A stretch of 64,000 nucleotides of DNA from Reyranella sp. (GTDB taxonomy: Bacteria; Pseudomonadota; Alphaproteobacteria; Reyranellales; Reyranellaceae): assembly GCF_004297405.1 (NCBI RefSeq), contig NZ_SCVC01000047.1:62001-126000 (forward strand). The letters run 5' to 3'. Both the position numbers and the translations under genes were made by a program. The stretch's first letter is position 1. Each line of letters opens with the position of its first letter. The notes under the pieces are model-generated. The model saw only the letters and a list, made by a program, of their open reading frames with translations. It was not told where the DNA came from and made no database searches. Shown here piece by piece: positions 35,484 to 44,191 of the stretch.

Positions 35484-35620
35484 CGTCACCCCGACGGTGG
35501 TGCAGAGCGAAGTCTAGCGGCCCTTCCGCAAATAGGGGAGTCTCGTCGAGACTCGCTCGGGTTGTAGACTCCCCGTGGTCCTCGCCCTAAGTTCGGCGTT
35601 CGATCGGTGGAGACCTCGGC
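35484..35620. promoter_or_regulatory. Divergent control region with nested inverted repeats
   Basis: Between the cyclase regulator and the HExxH gene lie a 17-bp palindrome at 35538-35554 (8-bp arms GAGTCTCG/CGAGACTC) and an overlapping longer repeat pairing GGGGAGTCT (35535-35543) with AGACTCCCC (35566-35574). The layout suits an operator or mutually exclusive hairpins on an RNA leader. Confidence 0.55.
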
Positions 35621-36055
35621 ATGATCCTGGGCTCAGTAACGCCGAAGCGTCATTTGCGGTCTTTACAGGATTTACGGCATCGCACCCGCATCGAACGGAT
35701 TGTCGGGCGGTTTGCTGCGCGTTTCCCAGCCATTTGGTTCGACATTCTGTGGACGTCGCCGACCTGCAACGCGCAGGCCTTCGTGCTGGATGGGCGACAG
35801 CGTGTCCGCCTCTATGGTGGCCTCGCCCGGCATCGCCGGCTCTCGATCGCGGGTATTGCCTGGGTGATGGCCCACGAGGCCGGGCATCACCTCGGTGGTC
35901 CCCCTTTGCACCCCCACTATTTCTGGCTGAGCTCGGAGGAACGTGCCGATGAATGGGCTGCGACCCGCGGCCTGCAAGCCGTCTTTGGCAGATCGCTAGG
36001 CCGTCGCTACGCGACCGTCGGCCGTCGCGAGGCGATGAAAGTCGCGGACTTATAG
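35621..36055 (+). CDS. Small HExxH zinc-metallopeptidase-like protein
   Basis: A 144-residue protein with an almost minimal metalloprotease core: AHEAGHHLGG places H85-E86-x-x-H89, and SSEERADEWAA (E106, E107, D110) is placed like the third zinc ligand of gluzincin (M48-type) peptidases, with ADEW in the same relation. No signal peptide or membrane helix is obvious. Much of the N-terminus (basic) is not recognisable. It overlaps nothing and is followed 20 nt later by a Lys-tailed protein in the same direction. Protease activity is a prediction from the motif; toxins, antitoxin-degrading proteases of the ImmA type and orphan peptidases are alternatives. Confidence 0.6.
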   Translation: MILGSVTPKRHLRSLQDLRHRTRIERIVGRFAARFPAIWFDILWTSPTCNAQAFVLDGRQRVRLYGGLARHRRLSIAGIAWVMAHEAGHHLGGPPLHPHYFWLSSEERADEWAATRGLQAVFGRSLGRRYATVGRREAMKVADL

Positions 36056-36075
36056 AGTCGACAGGGGAAGGAACA

Positions 36076-36675
36076 ATGGGACTGTGGCTGAACGATAGGC
36101 AAATCCAACGAATCGTCGCCAGGCTGGACTTCAAGTTCAGCGACAGCGGCCCCAACAGCGGCATTCAGAAGATCCGCAGAACGCCCAACCGGATGAAGCG
36201 ATTTGATCCCGGTTCCGCAGGTCTCAAACTGCACAAGATCGCGCGACGCATGCGCATCTGGGGCGATGCAAGGGGGCCTGGCACGCCTCATTCCAAACGA
36301 TGGTGGGGTTTCCTCAAGGTCCTTCACTCCAAGGCGAACAACATGCCTGGCGGCGGCAGCGATGCCGCTGAAGACATCAAGAAGTACATCAAGGAAGCTT
36401 TGGAGGCGGCCAACTGCGAGGCGATCAAGTTCGCCGCTGTGACCGGGACGGACCTGCGCGTGACGACCAACGACATCTGGCTGCCGGAGGACGATTCGAA
36501 ACGCATCGTCCTGATCATGTTGCAGACACCGGAGACCGACGGCACCGAGGAGGACGATCCAGGTACGGGCGGTGAGGATCCACCCGACGAGGATCCATTC
36601 GCGCGAGCGGCGGCGCGCGCGCGGGTCGTTGCGAAGAAATCGGCGAAGAAGGCGGCGAAAAAGAAGAAACCCTGA
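36076..36675 (+). CDS. Protein with acidic linker and lysine-rich tail, unknown
   Basis: A 199-residue protein of no recognised family. A basic N-terminal domain (about 1-110, with WGDARGPGTPHSKRWWGF), a beta-rich segment (115-150), an acidic Asp/Glu/Gly/Pro linker (152-174) and a lysine/alanine tail KKSAKKAAKKKKP (187-199) like histone H1-type nucleic-acid-binding tails. The ATG at 36076 has GGGGAAGG upstream and avoids the overlap implied by an ATG at 35953. It is downstream of and close to the HExxH gene, suggesting a functional pair. Confidence 0.55.
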   Translation: MGLWLNDRQIQRIVARLDFKFSDSGPNSGIQKIRRTPNRMKRFDPGSAGLKLHKIARRMRIWGDARGPGTPHSKRWWGFLKVLHSKANNMPGGGSDAAEDIKKYIKEALEAANCEAIKFAAVTGTDLRVTTNDIWLPEDDSKRIVLIMLQTPETDGTEEDDPGTGGEDPPDEDPFARAAARARVVAKKSAKKAAKKKKP

Positions 36676-36759
36676 TCGCTGAGATGTGCGTGGCCGGGCA
36701 CTAGACGCCCGGCCAACACTCTCCGCACACTCGACCCTTAATCCTCTGGGGAGAGGGAT

Positions 36760-38153
36760 ATGATCGATCGTCGGCTCGCCATCCTGGCCATGGCGTTGAT
36801 GTTGGTCGGCTGCGGTTCACCGCGGCCGGAGACATTGCAGGGCGAAGTCTGCAAGTCGATCGCCACAGCGGGACGCTCACCCTACCCCTGGCCCGACATC
36901 TATCAGAGCGTGATCGACGCGCAGGTCCAGCTTGCGCCGGTGCCGCCAGGCGGAGTGCCGCCTGCCGCCGCGCCCGCGCCGCCACCGGCTGCCACACCAC
37001 GCAACGAAGCCTTCCGTAACAAGGTCGCGGCCCAGGCCGATGCGCGCCAACAGGCTCCGGCTCCGCCGCCGACTGTTGCGCCGCGCCCGGCCGCGCCACC
37101 CGCACCTCCGCCGACGCGCATCCTCTCCGTCTCCGCTGGCGGCGCCTGGGGCGCCTTCTCGGTGGGCTTCCTCGAAGGCTGGGGCGAGAACAGCGCCGAG
37201 CCACGGCCCAAGTTCGACGTGGTGACGGGCGTCAGCACCGGTTCGATGGTCGCACCGGTGATCTTCCTGGGCGATGCCAAGCGCATGGCCAAGCTGCGAG
37301 AGATGTATTCCAACCTCGGCAACAAGGATGTCTTCACATCCCGCGGCACGCTCGCACTGCTTACCGCCACATCGCTTTACGACAACGCGCCGCTGAGGCG
37401 AAAGGTCGAGGAGATCCTGGACGAGGAAATGGTCGAGGCGATCGCCGCCGAGAATGCGACGCGCACGCTGGCCGTGATGGCGACCAATCTCGACAGCGGC
37501 GTGCCCGAGGTCTTCGACCTCACCGCCATCGCTGCACGCAAGGACATGACCATGGCGCAAAAACGCCAGCGCATGGTTGCCGCCATCATGGCTTCGGCAG
37601 CGCTGCCCATGGGCTTCCCGCCGGAGTTCATCGACAACAACCTCTATGTCGATGTGGCGTTCGCCTGCATGTCTTCTTCACGCGCGAGCTGCAGGCGGCC
37701 CTGCAAGGGCGACGGCTCGACCTCACCATCGTGGTCAGCGGCGACATGAAGGTGGGGCGTGATTGCACCGGCAAAGACGGTCTCGATCTCTTGAGCATCG
37801 CCGGCCGCACCGCCTCTATTGCGGTCGACCAGCTGCTGCGTTCTAGTGTGGAGTCGCTGCTGACGGTCGGCCGCCAACGCGGCAACGTCGCGCGCTACAT
37901 CGATGCCGCTTCGCTGATCGACTACGGCGCCAAGGTTCCACAGCCCGGCATGCCACCGCCCGGTCCCTGCCGCATCGGCAGTGGTGGAGACAATGACGAC
38001 ATGTTCGATCCTGTCTTTCAGCGTTGCCTGGCCGTCCAGGGTGCAGCCATGGGCCGGTCGGACCCGATCCCCTGGCGCCTGACCATCCGGGGTGGCCGGG
38101 TCACTCGCCCTGCGGTTGCTCCGCCCGTTCCGGTCGTTCCCCCAACCGGGTGA
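36760..38153 (+). pseudogene. Patatin-like lipoprotein gene, frameshifted at catalytic DGG
   Basis: The first frame (36760-37749) encodes a lipoprotein signal (LMLVGCGS; Cys18), a Pro/Ala-rich linker and a patatin domain with SAGGAWGAF and nucleophile GVSTG (Ser157). Similarity continues in another frame from about 37656 to 38153 (HVFFTRELQAALQGRRL, then VVSGDMKVG). At 37651-37660 the sequence reads GATGTGGCG; inserting one G gives GATGGTGGCG, restoring the expected NNLYVDGGVRLHVFF with the catalytic Asp. So a one-base deletion breaks the gene at the catalytic motif. It is either a genuine recent pseudogene or a sequencing error in a G-run; restored length would be about 464 residues. The paralogue at 27941 is intact. 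Confidence 0.8.
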
Positions 38154-38268
38154 AGCTTCCTTCGGACAAGCCTAATGCAGGCAAGCTATGCACGAAAAAA
38201 TCGGCGGACACTCTGGTCCGCCGCCTGACAAACTGCTAACTCGAATTTGCAGAGATTAAGGCCTGTGC

Positions 38269-38302
38269 GCCCGATCGCGGAACTCGCGATCGGGCTTTTT
38301 TT
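38269..38302 (+). terminator. Rho-independent terminator
   Basis: A perfect 11-bp stem (38269-38279 with 38285-38295), a 5-nt loop GAACT and seven T residues (38296-38302). It ends plus-strand transcription from the patatin-like gene, 116 bp after its stop; the gap also holds an 8-bp hairpin (CGGCGGAC/GTCCGCCG, about 38201-38222). Nothing else was seen in this 171-bp gap. Confidence 0.93.
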
Positions 38303-38324
38303 GTCCTTGTTTCCCAACCCAGCA

Positions 38325-38582
38325 TCACTGCTGTGCAGGCGGGTTAGGCGCTGGTGCGGTGTCGGTCGGCGCCGGTGTCGGGCGCATCGGGATCGCCGGT
38401 GTTCGCGTCTCATCCGGTGGTACGGTGGTCGCCGCCGGGTCGGGCGGCGCGCGGGCGGTGTCGTTGTGGATGTCGACAGTGCCCGACATGAACAACAAGC
38501 CGACCGCGATCATGAGCACTGCCACCACCCCTACCACCAGGTAGAGACCCCGACTGGGCGTACGAAGGTCGTTACTCGCCAT
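38325..38582 (-). CDS. Small membrane protein with Pro/Thr-rich tail
   Basis: An 85-residue protein: one membrane helix at about 13-33 (YLVVGVVAVLMIAVGLLF), then a Pro/Ala/Thr-rich periplasmic tail that ends PNPPAQQ. No family recognised. It lies 3 nt downstream of the next gene, which has the same layout, so they form a two-gene unit of likely paralogous or co-functional proteins. Confidence 0.6.
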   Translation of the reverse strand: MASNDLRTPSRGLYLVVGVVAVLMIAVGLLFMSGTVDIHNDTARAPPDPAATTVPPDETRTPAIPMRPTPAPTDTAPAPNPPAQQ

Positions 38583-38585
38583 GAC

Positions 38586-38915
38586 CTACTCCTGCGGCGC
38601 GGGGCGCGGCTGGGCGGGCGTGACCGGGGCCATCGGCGCGGCCGAAGCCGGCGGCTTGGGCTGGTCGATGCCAGGCACCGTATTCGGATTGGCACTCGGC
38701 GTTTCGGTCAGCGACCGTTCGGTAGCTGGCGGAGACTGAGCCTGCTGCTCATTGTTCTGCGGGTTGGCGAAGTAAAGATATCCGCCCACCAAGGCGACGC
38801 CGGCCAAAATGGCCAGAAGCGCGAAGCCTGAGTTGCCCGTGTTGGTCTCGTATCCCGGTTGCTGACCGTAACGGTCGCGGTTGGGACCCAGATCGTTAGG
38901 GTTATAGTCGCTCAT
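38586..38915 (-). CDS. Small membrane protein with Pro/Ala-rich tail
   Basis: A 109-residue protein (MSDYNPNDLGPNRDRYGQQP start): soluble N-terminus, one membrane helix near 30-50 (GFALLAILAGVALVGGYLYF), then a Gln/Pro/Ala/Thr-rich tail. The ATG at 38915 is preceded by AGGAGG; the frame is open far upstream but that part is antisense to the flavoprotein gene. Same architecture as its downstream neighbour. Function unknown. Confidence 0.62.
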   Translation of the reverse strand: MSDYNPNDLGPNRDRYGQQPGYETNTGNSGFALLAILAGVALVGGYLYFANPQNNEQQAQSPPATERSLTETPSANPNTVPGIDQPKPPASAAPMAPVTPAQPRPAPQE

Positions 38916-39026
38916 CTGGTCCTCCTCTCTTGGTGTGGTTCTGTGAGCAAACGACTCGTCGCGGCCAATGGTTTCCAGGGAAAGACATGGCTGGTAGCCT
39001 TCCCGGTAATGATGGAGGTCTAACAA

Positions 39027-39701
39027 ATGCCTGATTCGATGCCTTTTTCTGCACCGTCCAGGGAACCCGCGCTGCTCGACGCCGCCGGCGCGGCGGCGCT
39101 GGTCGGTTCCTACGCACCGGTCTCCAAGACCGCGGCGATAAAGGATATCGGCCGCATCGACGCCCATATGGGCCGCTTCATCGGGCTGTCGCCGATCTGC
39201 CTGGTCGCCACGGCCGATGCCTCGGGCAAGCAGGACGTGACCCCGCGCGGCGATCCGCCCGGATCGTTCAAGGTGCTCGACGAGAAGACGATCGCGATCG
39301 CCGACCGCCCCGGCAACAACCGGCTCGATACGTTGAAGAACCTGCTGGAGAATCCTGAGGTCGCGCTGATCTTTCTGCTGCCCGGCGTCAGCGAGACGGT
39401 ACGAGTCGCGGGCACGGCGCGCCTCTCGGTCGACCCGGCGTTGCTGGAGTCGATGGCCGTGCAAGGCAAGGTGCCGAAATGCGCCATCGTCGTCTCGGTG
39501 CGGCAGGCCTACCTGCATTGTGCCAAGGCGCTGCTGCGGTCGCGGCTCTGGACCGGCGACTATGTCCAGCCGAAGGGCACCTTCCCATCGATCAGCCGCA
39601 TGGTCGGCGATCAGGTTGGTCTTTCCGAGGAAGAGAAGAAGCAGCGCGAGGCCGCGACCGAGCGTGCTTACAAAGAAGGACTGTGGGCACCGGTGACCTG
39701 A
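39027..39701 (+). CDS. PPOX-class FMN-dependent flavoprotein
   Basis: A 224-residue protein of the pyridoxamine-phosphate-oxidase-like split-barrel family, resembling MSMEG_1061-type proteins. IDAHMGRFIGLSPICLVATAD gives the FMN-contacting strand region (about 46-66), and DPPGSFKVLDEKTIAIADRPGNNRLD (described in part here: GNNRLDTLKNLLENP) the phosphate-binding loop. Likely reduces or oxidises a flavin-dependent substrate in the cytosol; substrate unknown. Eleven nt separate it from the following MetX-like gene. An ATG at 39039 is an alternative start. Confidence 0.8.
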   Translation: MPDSMPFSAPSREPALLDAAGAAALVGSYAPVSKTAAIKDIGRIDAHMGRFIGLSPICLVATADASGKQDVTPRGDPPGSFKVLDEKTIAIADRPGNNRLDTLKNLLENPEVALIFLLPGVSETVRVAGTARLSVDPALLESMAVQGKVPKCAIVVSVRQAYLHCAKALLRSRLWTGDYVQPKGTFPSISRMVGDQVGLSEEEKKQREAATERAYKEGLWAPVT

Positions 39702-39712
39702 TCGGTCGGCGC

Positions 39713-40687
39713 ATGAGGACCAGCCAGGGCGTCTTCGAATGTGGTGACCTGCCGCTGCAGCGCGGCGGCACCCTGCGCGAGGCGCGTATCGTCTACAAGA
39801 CATTCGGCACGCTCTCGCCGCGGCTCGACAACGTCATCCTCTATCCGACGAGTTACGGTGCCCACCACACCGACATCGAATGGCTGGTGAATCCGGAGCG
39901 CTGCCTCGATCCCAGCCGCTACTTCATCGTCATCCCCAACATGTTCACCAACGGCCTCTCGTCCTCGCCGTCGAACACGCCGGGTGAGTTCCCGCAGATC
40001 ACGACCTACGACAACGTCGTGCAGCAACGCCGCTTGCTGAACGAGCTGTTCGGCATCGATCGGCTGAAGATGGTCTATGGCTGGTCGATGGGTGCGCAGC
40101 AGGCCTATCACTGGGCGGCCCTGTTCGGTGACGCGGTCGAGCGTATCGTGGTGAACTGCGGTTCGGCGCGCACGGCGCCGCACAACTTCGTCTTCCTCGA
40201 AGGCATCCGCACCACCTTGCTGGCGGCGCGTTCACCCGAGGAAGGGCTGCGTGCCATGGGTCGCATCTACGCTGGCTGGGCGCTCAGCCAGACCTTCTAT
40301 CGCCGTGAGATGTGGCGCGGTCTCGGCTTCGCGAGCCTCGAGGATTTTCTGGTTCGCTCCTGGGAGGCGAACTTCGTGCGTCGTGACATGCGAGATCTGT
40401 TGGCCCAGCTCTGGACCTGGCAAAACGGCGATATCTCCGCCAACGACCTTTACCGCGGAGACCTCGAGATGGCCCTGGCCGGCATCAAGGCCAAGGTGCT
40501 GCTGATGCCATCGGCCACCGATCTCTATTTCCAGACCGACGATAACCGCGCCGAGCTGCCCCATCTCAAGTACGGCAAGCTGGCCGAAATCCCCTCGGTA
40601 TGGGGCCATCGCGCCGGCAATCCGCGCGACAATCCTGAGGATGTCGCGTTCATCGACGCGCAGGTGGAAGCGCTGCTCGCCTCTTAA
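39713..40687 (+). CDS. Alpha/beta hydrolase, homoserine O-acyltransferase-like (MetX family)
   Basis: A 324-residue alpha/beta-hydrolase fold protein resembling MetX: GWSMGAQQAYHWA holds the nucleophile (Ser near 125), SATDLYF (Asp near 270) and VWGHRAG (His near 299) complete the triad. The opening IVYKTFGTLS and PTSYGAHHTDIEW are MetX-like but the L-homoserine binding residues cannot be checked, so this may be a paralogue with another substrate. The ATG at 39713 avoids the overlap of an in-frame ATG at 39479. Its stop overlaps the convergent gene at 40684. Confidence 0.78.
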   Translation: MRTSQGVFECGDLPLQRGGTLREARIVYKTFGTLSPRLDNVILYPTSYGAHHTDIEWLVNPERCLDPSRYFIVIPNMFTNGLSSSPSNTPGEFPQITTYDNVVQQRRLLNELFGIDRLKMVYGWSMGAQQAYHWAALFGDAVERIVVNCGSARTAPHNFVFLEGIRTTLLAARSPEEGLRAMGRIYAGWALSQTFYRREMWRGLGFASLEDFLVRSWEANFVRRDMRDLLAQLWTWQNGDISANDLYRGDLEMALAGIKAKVLLMPSATDLYFQTDDNRAELPHLKYGKLAEIPSVWGHRAGNPRDNPEDVAFIDAQVEALLAS

Positions 40688-41748
40688 TCCTTCTCCGGCA
40701 TCACCGACGGCTGCACCGCGTGGTCGGCACCGGCGGGCTCAGGCTCGGGCGGCGGCGTGGGCTCGGCGGGTTGTGGCGGCAAGGGCGCACCCGCAATGAA
40801 CGCGGCGGCGGTGGCAGCAGTCGCCTTGGGGTCTTCTTCCATCGGATTGTGGCCGAGGTTGCCGAAGATCTCGAGCTTGGCGCCCTTGATGTCGTTCTGG
40901 AAGCGGAAGGCGTCGGCGGCCGGCACCCAGCGATCCTTGCCACCCCACAGAATCAGGGTCGGCACGTCCATTCGGCGCAGCGGCGTAGGGTCGAGCGGCT
41001 CCTGCGTGCGGGCGCGTTGCAGGGTGGCTTCGCGGTTGCCGGGAAAGCGCTGCAGCTCGGCCATGCGCCTGATCCGGTCCGGTGTCGCCTGGGCGGGATC
41101 GGCATAGGCGTCGCGCAGCGAGCGCCGCACCATGCTCTCAGGCTTGAAGTAGATGCCGATGTCGCCCAGTACCGGTGTGCGTGCCAGCCGCGTCATCAGC
41201 GGCACCTCGTCGTCCTGTCGCGGATAGCCGGCGGCATCGACCAGTACGAGCTGGATCACGCGGTCGGGACGCGTTGCGGCAAAGCTCCAGGCCACGGCGC
41301 CGCCCAGCGAGTGGCCGACCAGTACGACCTTGTCGAGGTGGAGGTTGTCGATCAGCACCTCGATGAAATCGGCATAGGCCTCGACTGTATATTCGTCGCG
41401 CGGCCAGGTGCCGGTCAGGCCGTGGCCGGGCAGATCGACGGAGATCACGCGCGAGCTTTGCGCCAGTTCGCGCGCCCAGCCTTCCCACACTTGCAGCGAG
41501 CCGTTCGAGCCATGGATCAGCAGTACCGGTACGCCATCGGGGTTTCCCTGGTCGCGGACATGGGCACGCACGCCGCCGACATCGATGAAGCGCGAGCGAT
41601 CATTGGTGTACCGCGCGATCAGAGTTTCGGCAGGCAACGACGGCGCATAAGCCCAGAGCACCACGCCCGCGAGCGCGCCTGTGGCGAACAACGCGTAGAG
41701 CGGCCAGCGGCGGCGCGGCGCCTCAGACCTTCGGCGGCGCGTCGGCAT
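40684..41748 (-). CDS. Alpha/beta hydrolase with N-terminal membrane anchor
   Basis: A 354-residue protein: basic start (MPTRRRRSEAPRRRWPL), one membrane helix (ALFATGALAGVVLWAYAP), then a classical alpha/beta-hydrolase domain with GHSLGGAVAW (Ser near 147), VLLIHGSNGS for the oxyanion hole and GNLGHNPME (His near 299). It ends in a Pro/Glu-rich tail. Start chosen at 41748: the alternative ATG at 41832 would overlap the channel gene by 110 nt, whereas this one overlaps by 26. Substrate unknown. Confidence 0.75.
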   Translation of the reverse strand: MPTRRRRSEAPRRRWPLYALFATGALAGVVLWAYAPSLPAETLIARYTNDRSRFIDVGGVRAHVRDQGNPDGVPVLLIHGSNGSLQVWEGWARELAQSSRVISVDLPGHGLTGTWPRDEYTVEAYADFIEVLIDNLHLDKVVLVGHSLGGAVAWSFAATRPDRVIQLVLVDAAGYPRQDDEVPLMTRLARTPVLGDIGIYFKPESMVRRSLRDAYADPAQATPDRIRRMAELQRFPGNREATLQRARTQEPLDPTPLRRMDVPTLILWGGKDRWVPAADAFRFQNDIKGAKLEIFGNLGHNPMEEDPKATAATAAAFIAGAPLPPQPAEPTPPPEPEPAGADHAVQPSVMPEKD

Positions 41749-44191
41749 CGCCCGACTTCTCCGGGGGAGCGTCCTTGTGGCCGCTCTTTGGTTCCGATTC
41801 AGGATCGCCGTGCAGCAGCGTGACACCGACACGATCGAGACCGCGCAGCTTGAGTTCCGACATGGGTGCCGGATCGAGGATCTTGAGTTCGATCAGTTTG
41901 GCGAGCAGCGAGCGGTTCAGGTCGTTGGTCACGATCTGTCGGTCCTCGAGCCGGGACACGAAGACGAAGAGTTCGAAGTCGAGCCCGGACGATGAAATCC
42001 GCATGAAGCGCACAATCGGCGCCGGCACGCGCAGCACGCGGGCATGCCCCAGCGCTGCCTCGCGCAGGAGGCCTTCCATGGCGGCGACCTCGGTCCCGAG
42101 CGGCACGGTGATCTTGAGCTCGACGCGGCTCGATGTGTCCGAATAGGTGCGGTTGACGACCGGGTTCTGCAGGAAGACGCTGTTGGGCACGATCACATGC
42201 GTGCGCTGGAAGGTTTCGATCTCGGTGGCGCGGATGTTGATGCGCCGCACGAAACCCTCGTGGCCGCTCACGATGATCCAGTCACCAGCCTTGATCGGCC
42301 GCTCGACCAGCAGGATGACGCCGGAGATCACGTTGTTGGCGATGTTCTGCAGGCCAAGGCCAATACCGACCGACAGTGCGCCCAGCACGATGGCGAGGTT
42401 GGTGAAGTCGACACCGAGCGCGCCGATCCCAATCAGGATGGCGACGATGACGCCGACATAGTTGAGGCCGGCATCGATCGACTGGCGCAGCGGCAGGGGC
42501 GCGTCGACGCTCGGCAGGACGCGGTCGCGCACGATGCTGCGCACCAGACGGGCAAGCAGCATGCAGACGGCAAAGGCGATGATCGCCATGCCGACATTGC
42601 CGAGCGAGATGGTGACGCCGCCCACCTTCACGCCGCGCAAGAGCTGGCCGAAGCCGTCGAGGATGGCGTCGATGTCGACGTTCCACGCTGCCGGAATAGC
42701 GATCGCCAGTAACAGCACCAGCGCCACATCGAACAGCAGCAGCACCAGATGCTGACCGCGTATGGTGGTGTCGGGCGGCAGGCCGAACCGGCGGCGGACC
42801 CAGGCACCTGGCGGCGTATCCGGCGCGGCGGCGGCTTCGAGCAGGTCGGAGACAAGCTGATGCAGCAGCAAAGCGATCGCAATCAACGCACAGGTCGCCG
42901 AGATTGCCGCATGGAGGTGCGAGGCGAGCGTGGCATAGCCTGCCAGGGCGAAGGCGATGGATGAGAGGACCATCACGGTCAGCACCAGGCGGATGATCGA
43001 CCACCAGGTGCCGCCGATCATCGGTGGCAGATCAGAGCCTTCAGGGCGCGCGGCCTGCCAGGAACGATTGGAGAGCGCCGGCAGCGCCAGCAGCGCCACT
43101 GTGGTGGTGAGGATCAGCGCGCCAACGGGAGCAATTGCGCTGTGATCTGCGCCCCGGGTCAGGGCGACATAAACGAGATCCAGCGCCACGCCGACCACCA
43201 TCAGGCGGCGCAAAGCCTGCGACAGGTACTGCGCGCTGTCGTCGGTCAGCGGCATGAACCGCCATTCCGGCCGGCCCGGTGACAGGCCAGCTGCCGTCAT
43301 GCCGAAGACCAGGAGAAGCCAGATCAGGCGGATCGCTACTTCCGGCACCAGCCTGTCGAGGGGCGCTGGCGGTGCTGTCGCGAGAAGGAGCTTGCTGACC
43401 AGCCAGACCGCAAGAATCGGCACCAGCACGAGGCCGAGCCCGTCGATGGCCGTGGCGATGGTGCGATAGCGCTGCAGGTTGACGTGTGTGCCGCTGCGGC
43501 CAAAGCGCTGGCGCAGCGCACGGCCGAACCACCAGAGGCCGATGGTGATCGCTGCCCAAAAGGCCAGCGGTACAAGGTCCTGTTTGCGGAGAGGTGTAAG
43601 GCCGTTGCGGGCCCACGTGGCGATGGCCGTGCCCAGCGTCTCGAGTGCGGTGCCGAGCTGCGGCCCGATCTTTGTCCAGACCTCGGCCGACAGCGGCGAG
43701 AGATCACGTCGCGTCAGGGTCTGGAACACCAGCTCGCTGCGCACCTTGGTCAGGCGTTCGAGCAGCTGGTCGGCGCGCGCGATCACCACCTCGCACTGTT
43801 TGAGCCGGCTTTCGTTGAGCGTTGCCTGGTCGGTCAGCCGCTGGCGTTCCTCCTTCAGCGCGTCTGTTTCGGGCGGTGCATCGGTGCCCGGTTTGATCTC
43901 GAGCGGCGCCAGGAGTTTCTTGGTGTCGGCGAGATCGTTGCGCGCCAGCGCCGCTGCCGCGATCGCCGCGGTCCGCACGTCGGTCGCCTGTTCGCGCAGC
44001 CCATCGATTTCGACCGGCAACAGGCCCACCTGCTCCGTGCGGGTGGCAATGCGGTCGAGCTGACGCGTCCACAGGTCGGTGAGCTGACCGAAGGGGCGCT
44101 GCGGTTGCTGCGACGCTGTTTGAGCCGAAGCTGTGTCCGCAACACCGATCAGCAGCAGCAGGAACAAGGCGAGGCGGGCTAGAGATCGCAT
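41723..44191 (-). CDS. Large mechanosensitive channel, MscS family (DUF3772-type)
   Basis: An 822-residue membrane channel. Signal peptide (about 1-24, ends TASAQ), a coiled-coil periplasmic domain of about 170 residues like DUF3772, then about ten membrane helices, and a C-terminal MscS core with the pore helix LAIVLGALSVGIGLGLQ (near 597) and the cytoplasmic beta domain (VERPIKAGDWIIV, then ATEIETFQRTHVIVPN). It releases solutes on hypo-osmotic shock. The ATG at 44191 starts the signal sequence; the frame is open to 45571 but this part is antisense to the dehydrogenase gene. Divergent to that gene. Confidence 0.88.
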   Translation of the reverse strand: MRSLARLALFLLLLIGVADTASAQTASQQPQRPFGQLTDLWTRQLDRIATRTEQVGLLPVEIDGLREQATDVRTAAIAAAALARNDLADTKKLLAPLEIKPGTDAPPETDALKEERQRLTDQATLNESRLKQCEVVIARADQLLERLTKVRSELVFQTLTRRDLSPLSAEVWTKIGPQLGTALETLGTAIATWARNGLTPLRKQDLVPLAFWAAITIGLWWFGRALRQRFGRSGTHVNLQRYRTIATAIDGLGLVLVPILAVWLVSKLLLATAPPAPLDRLVPEVAIRLIWLLLVFGMTAAGLSPGRPEWRFMPLTDDSAQYLSQALRRLMVVGVALDLVYVALTRGADHSAIAPVGALILTTTVALLALPALSNRSWQAARPEGSDLPPMIGGTWWSIIRLVLTVMVLSSIAFALAGYATLASHLHAAISATCALIAIALLLHQLVSDLLEAAAAPDTPPGAWVRRRFGLPPDTTIRGQHLVLLLFDVALVLLLAIAIPAAWNVDIDAILDGFGQLLRGVKVGGVTISLGNVGMAIIAFAVCMLLARLVRSIVRDRVLPSVDAPLPLRQSIDAGLNYVGVIVAILIGIGALGVDFTNLAIVLGALSVGIGLGLQNIANNVISGVILLVERPIKAGDWIIVSGHEGFVRRINIRATEIETFQRTHVIVPNSVFLQNPVVNRTYSDTSSRVELKITVPLGTEVAAMEGLLREAALGHARVLRVPAPIVRFMRISSSGLDFELFVFVSRLEDRQIVTNDLNRSLLAKLIELKILDPAPMSELKLRGLDRVGVTLLHGDPESEPKSGHKDAPPEKSGDADAPPKV

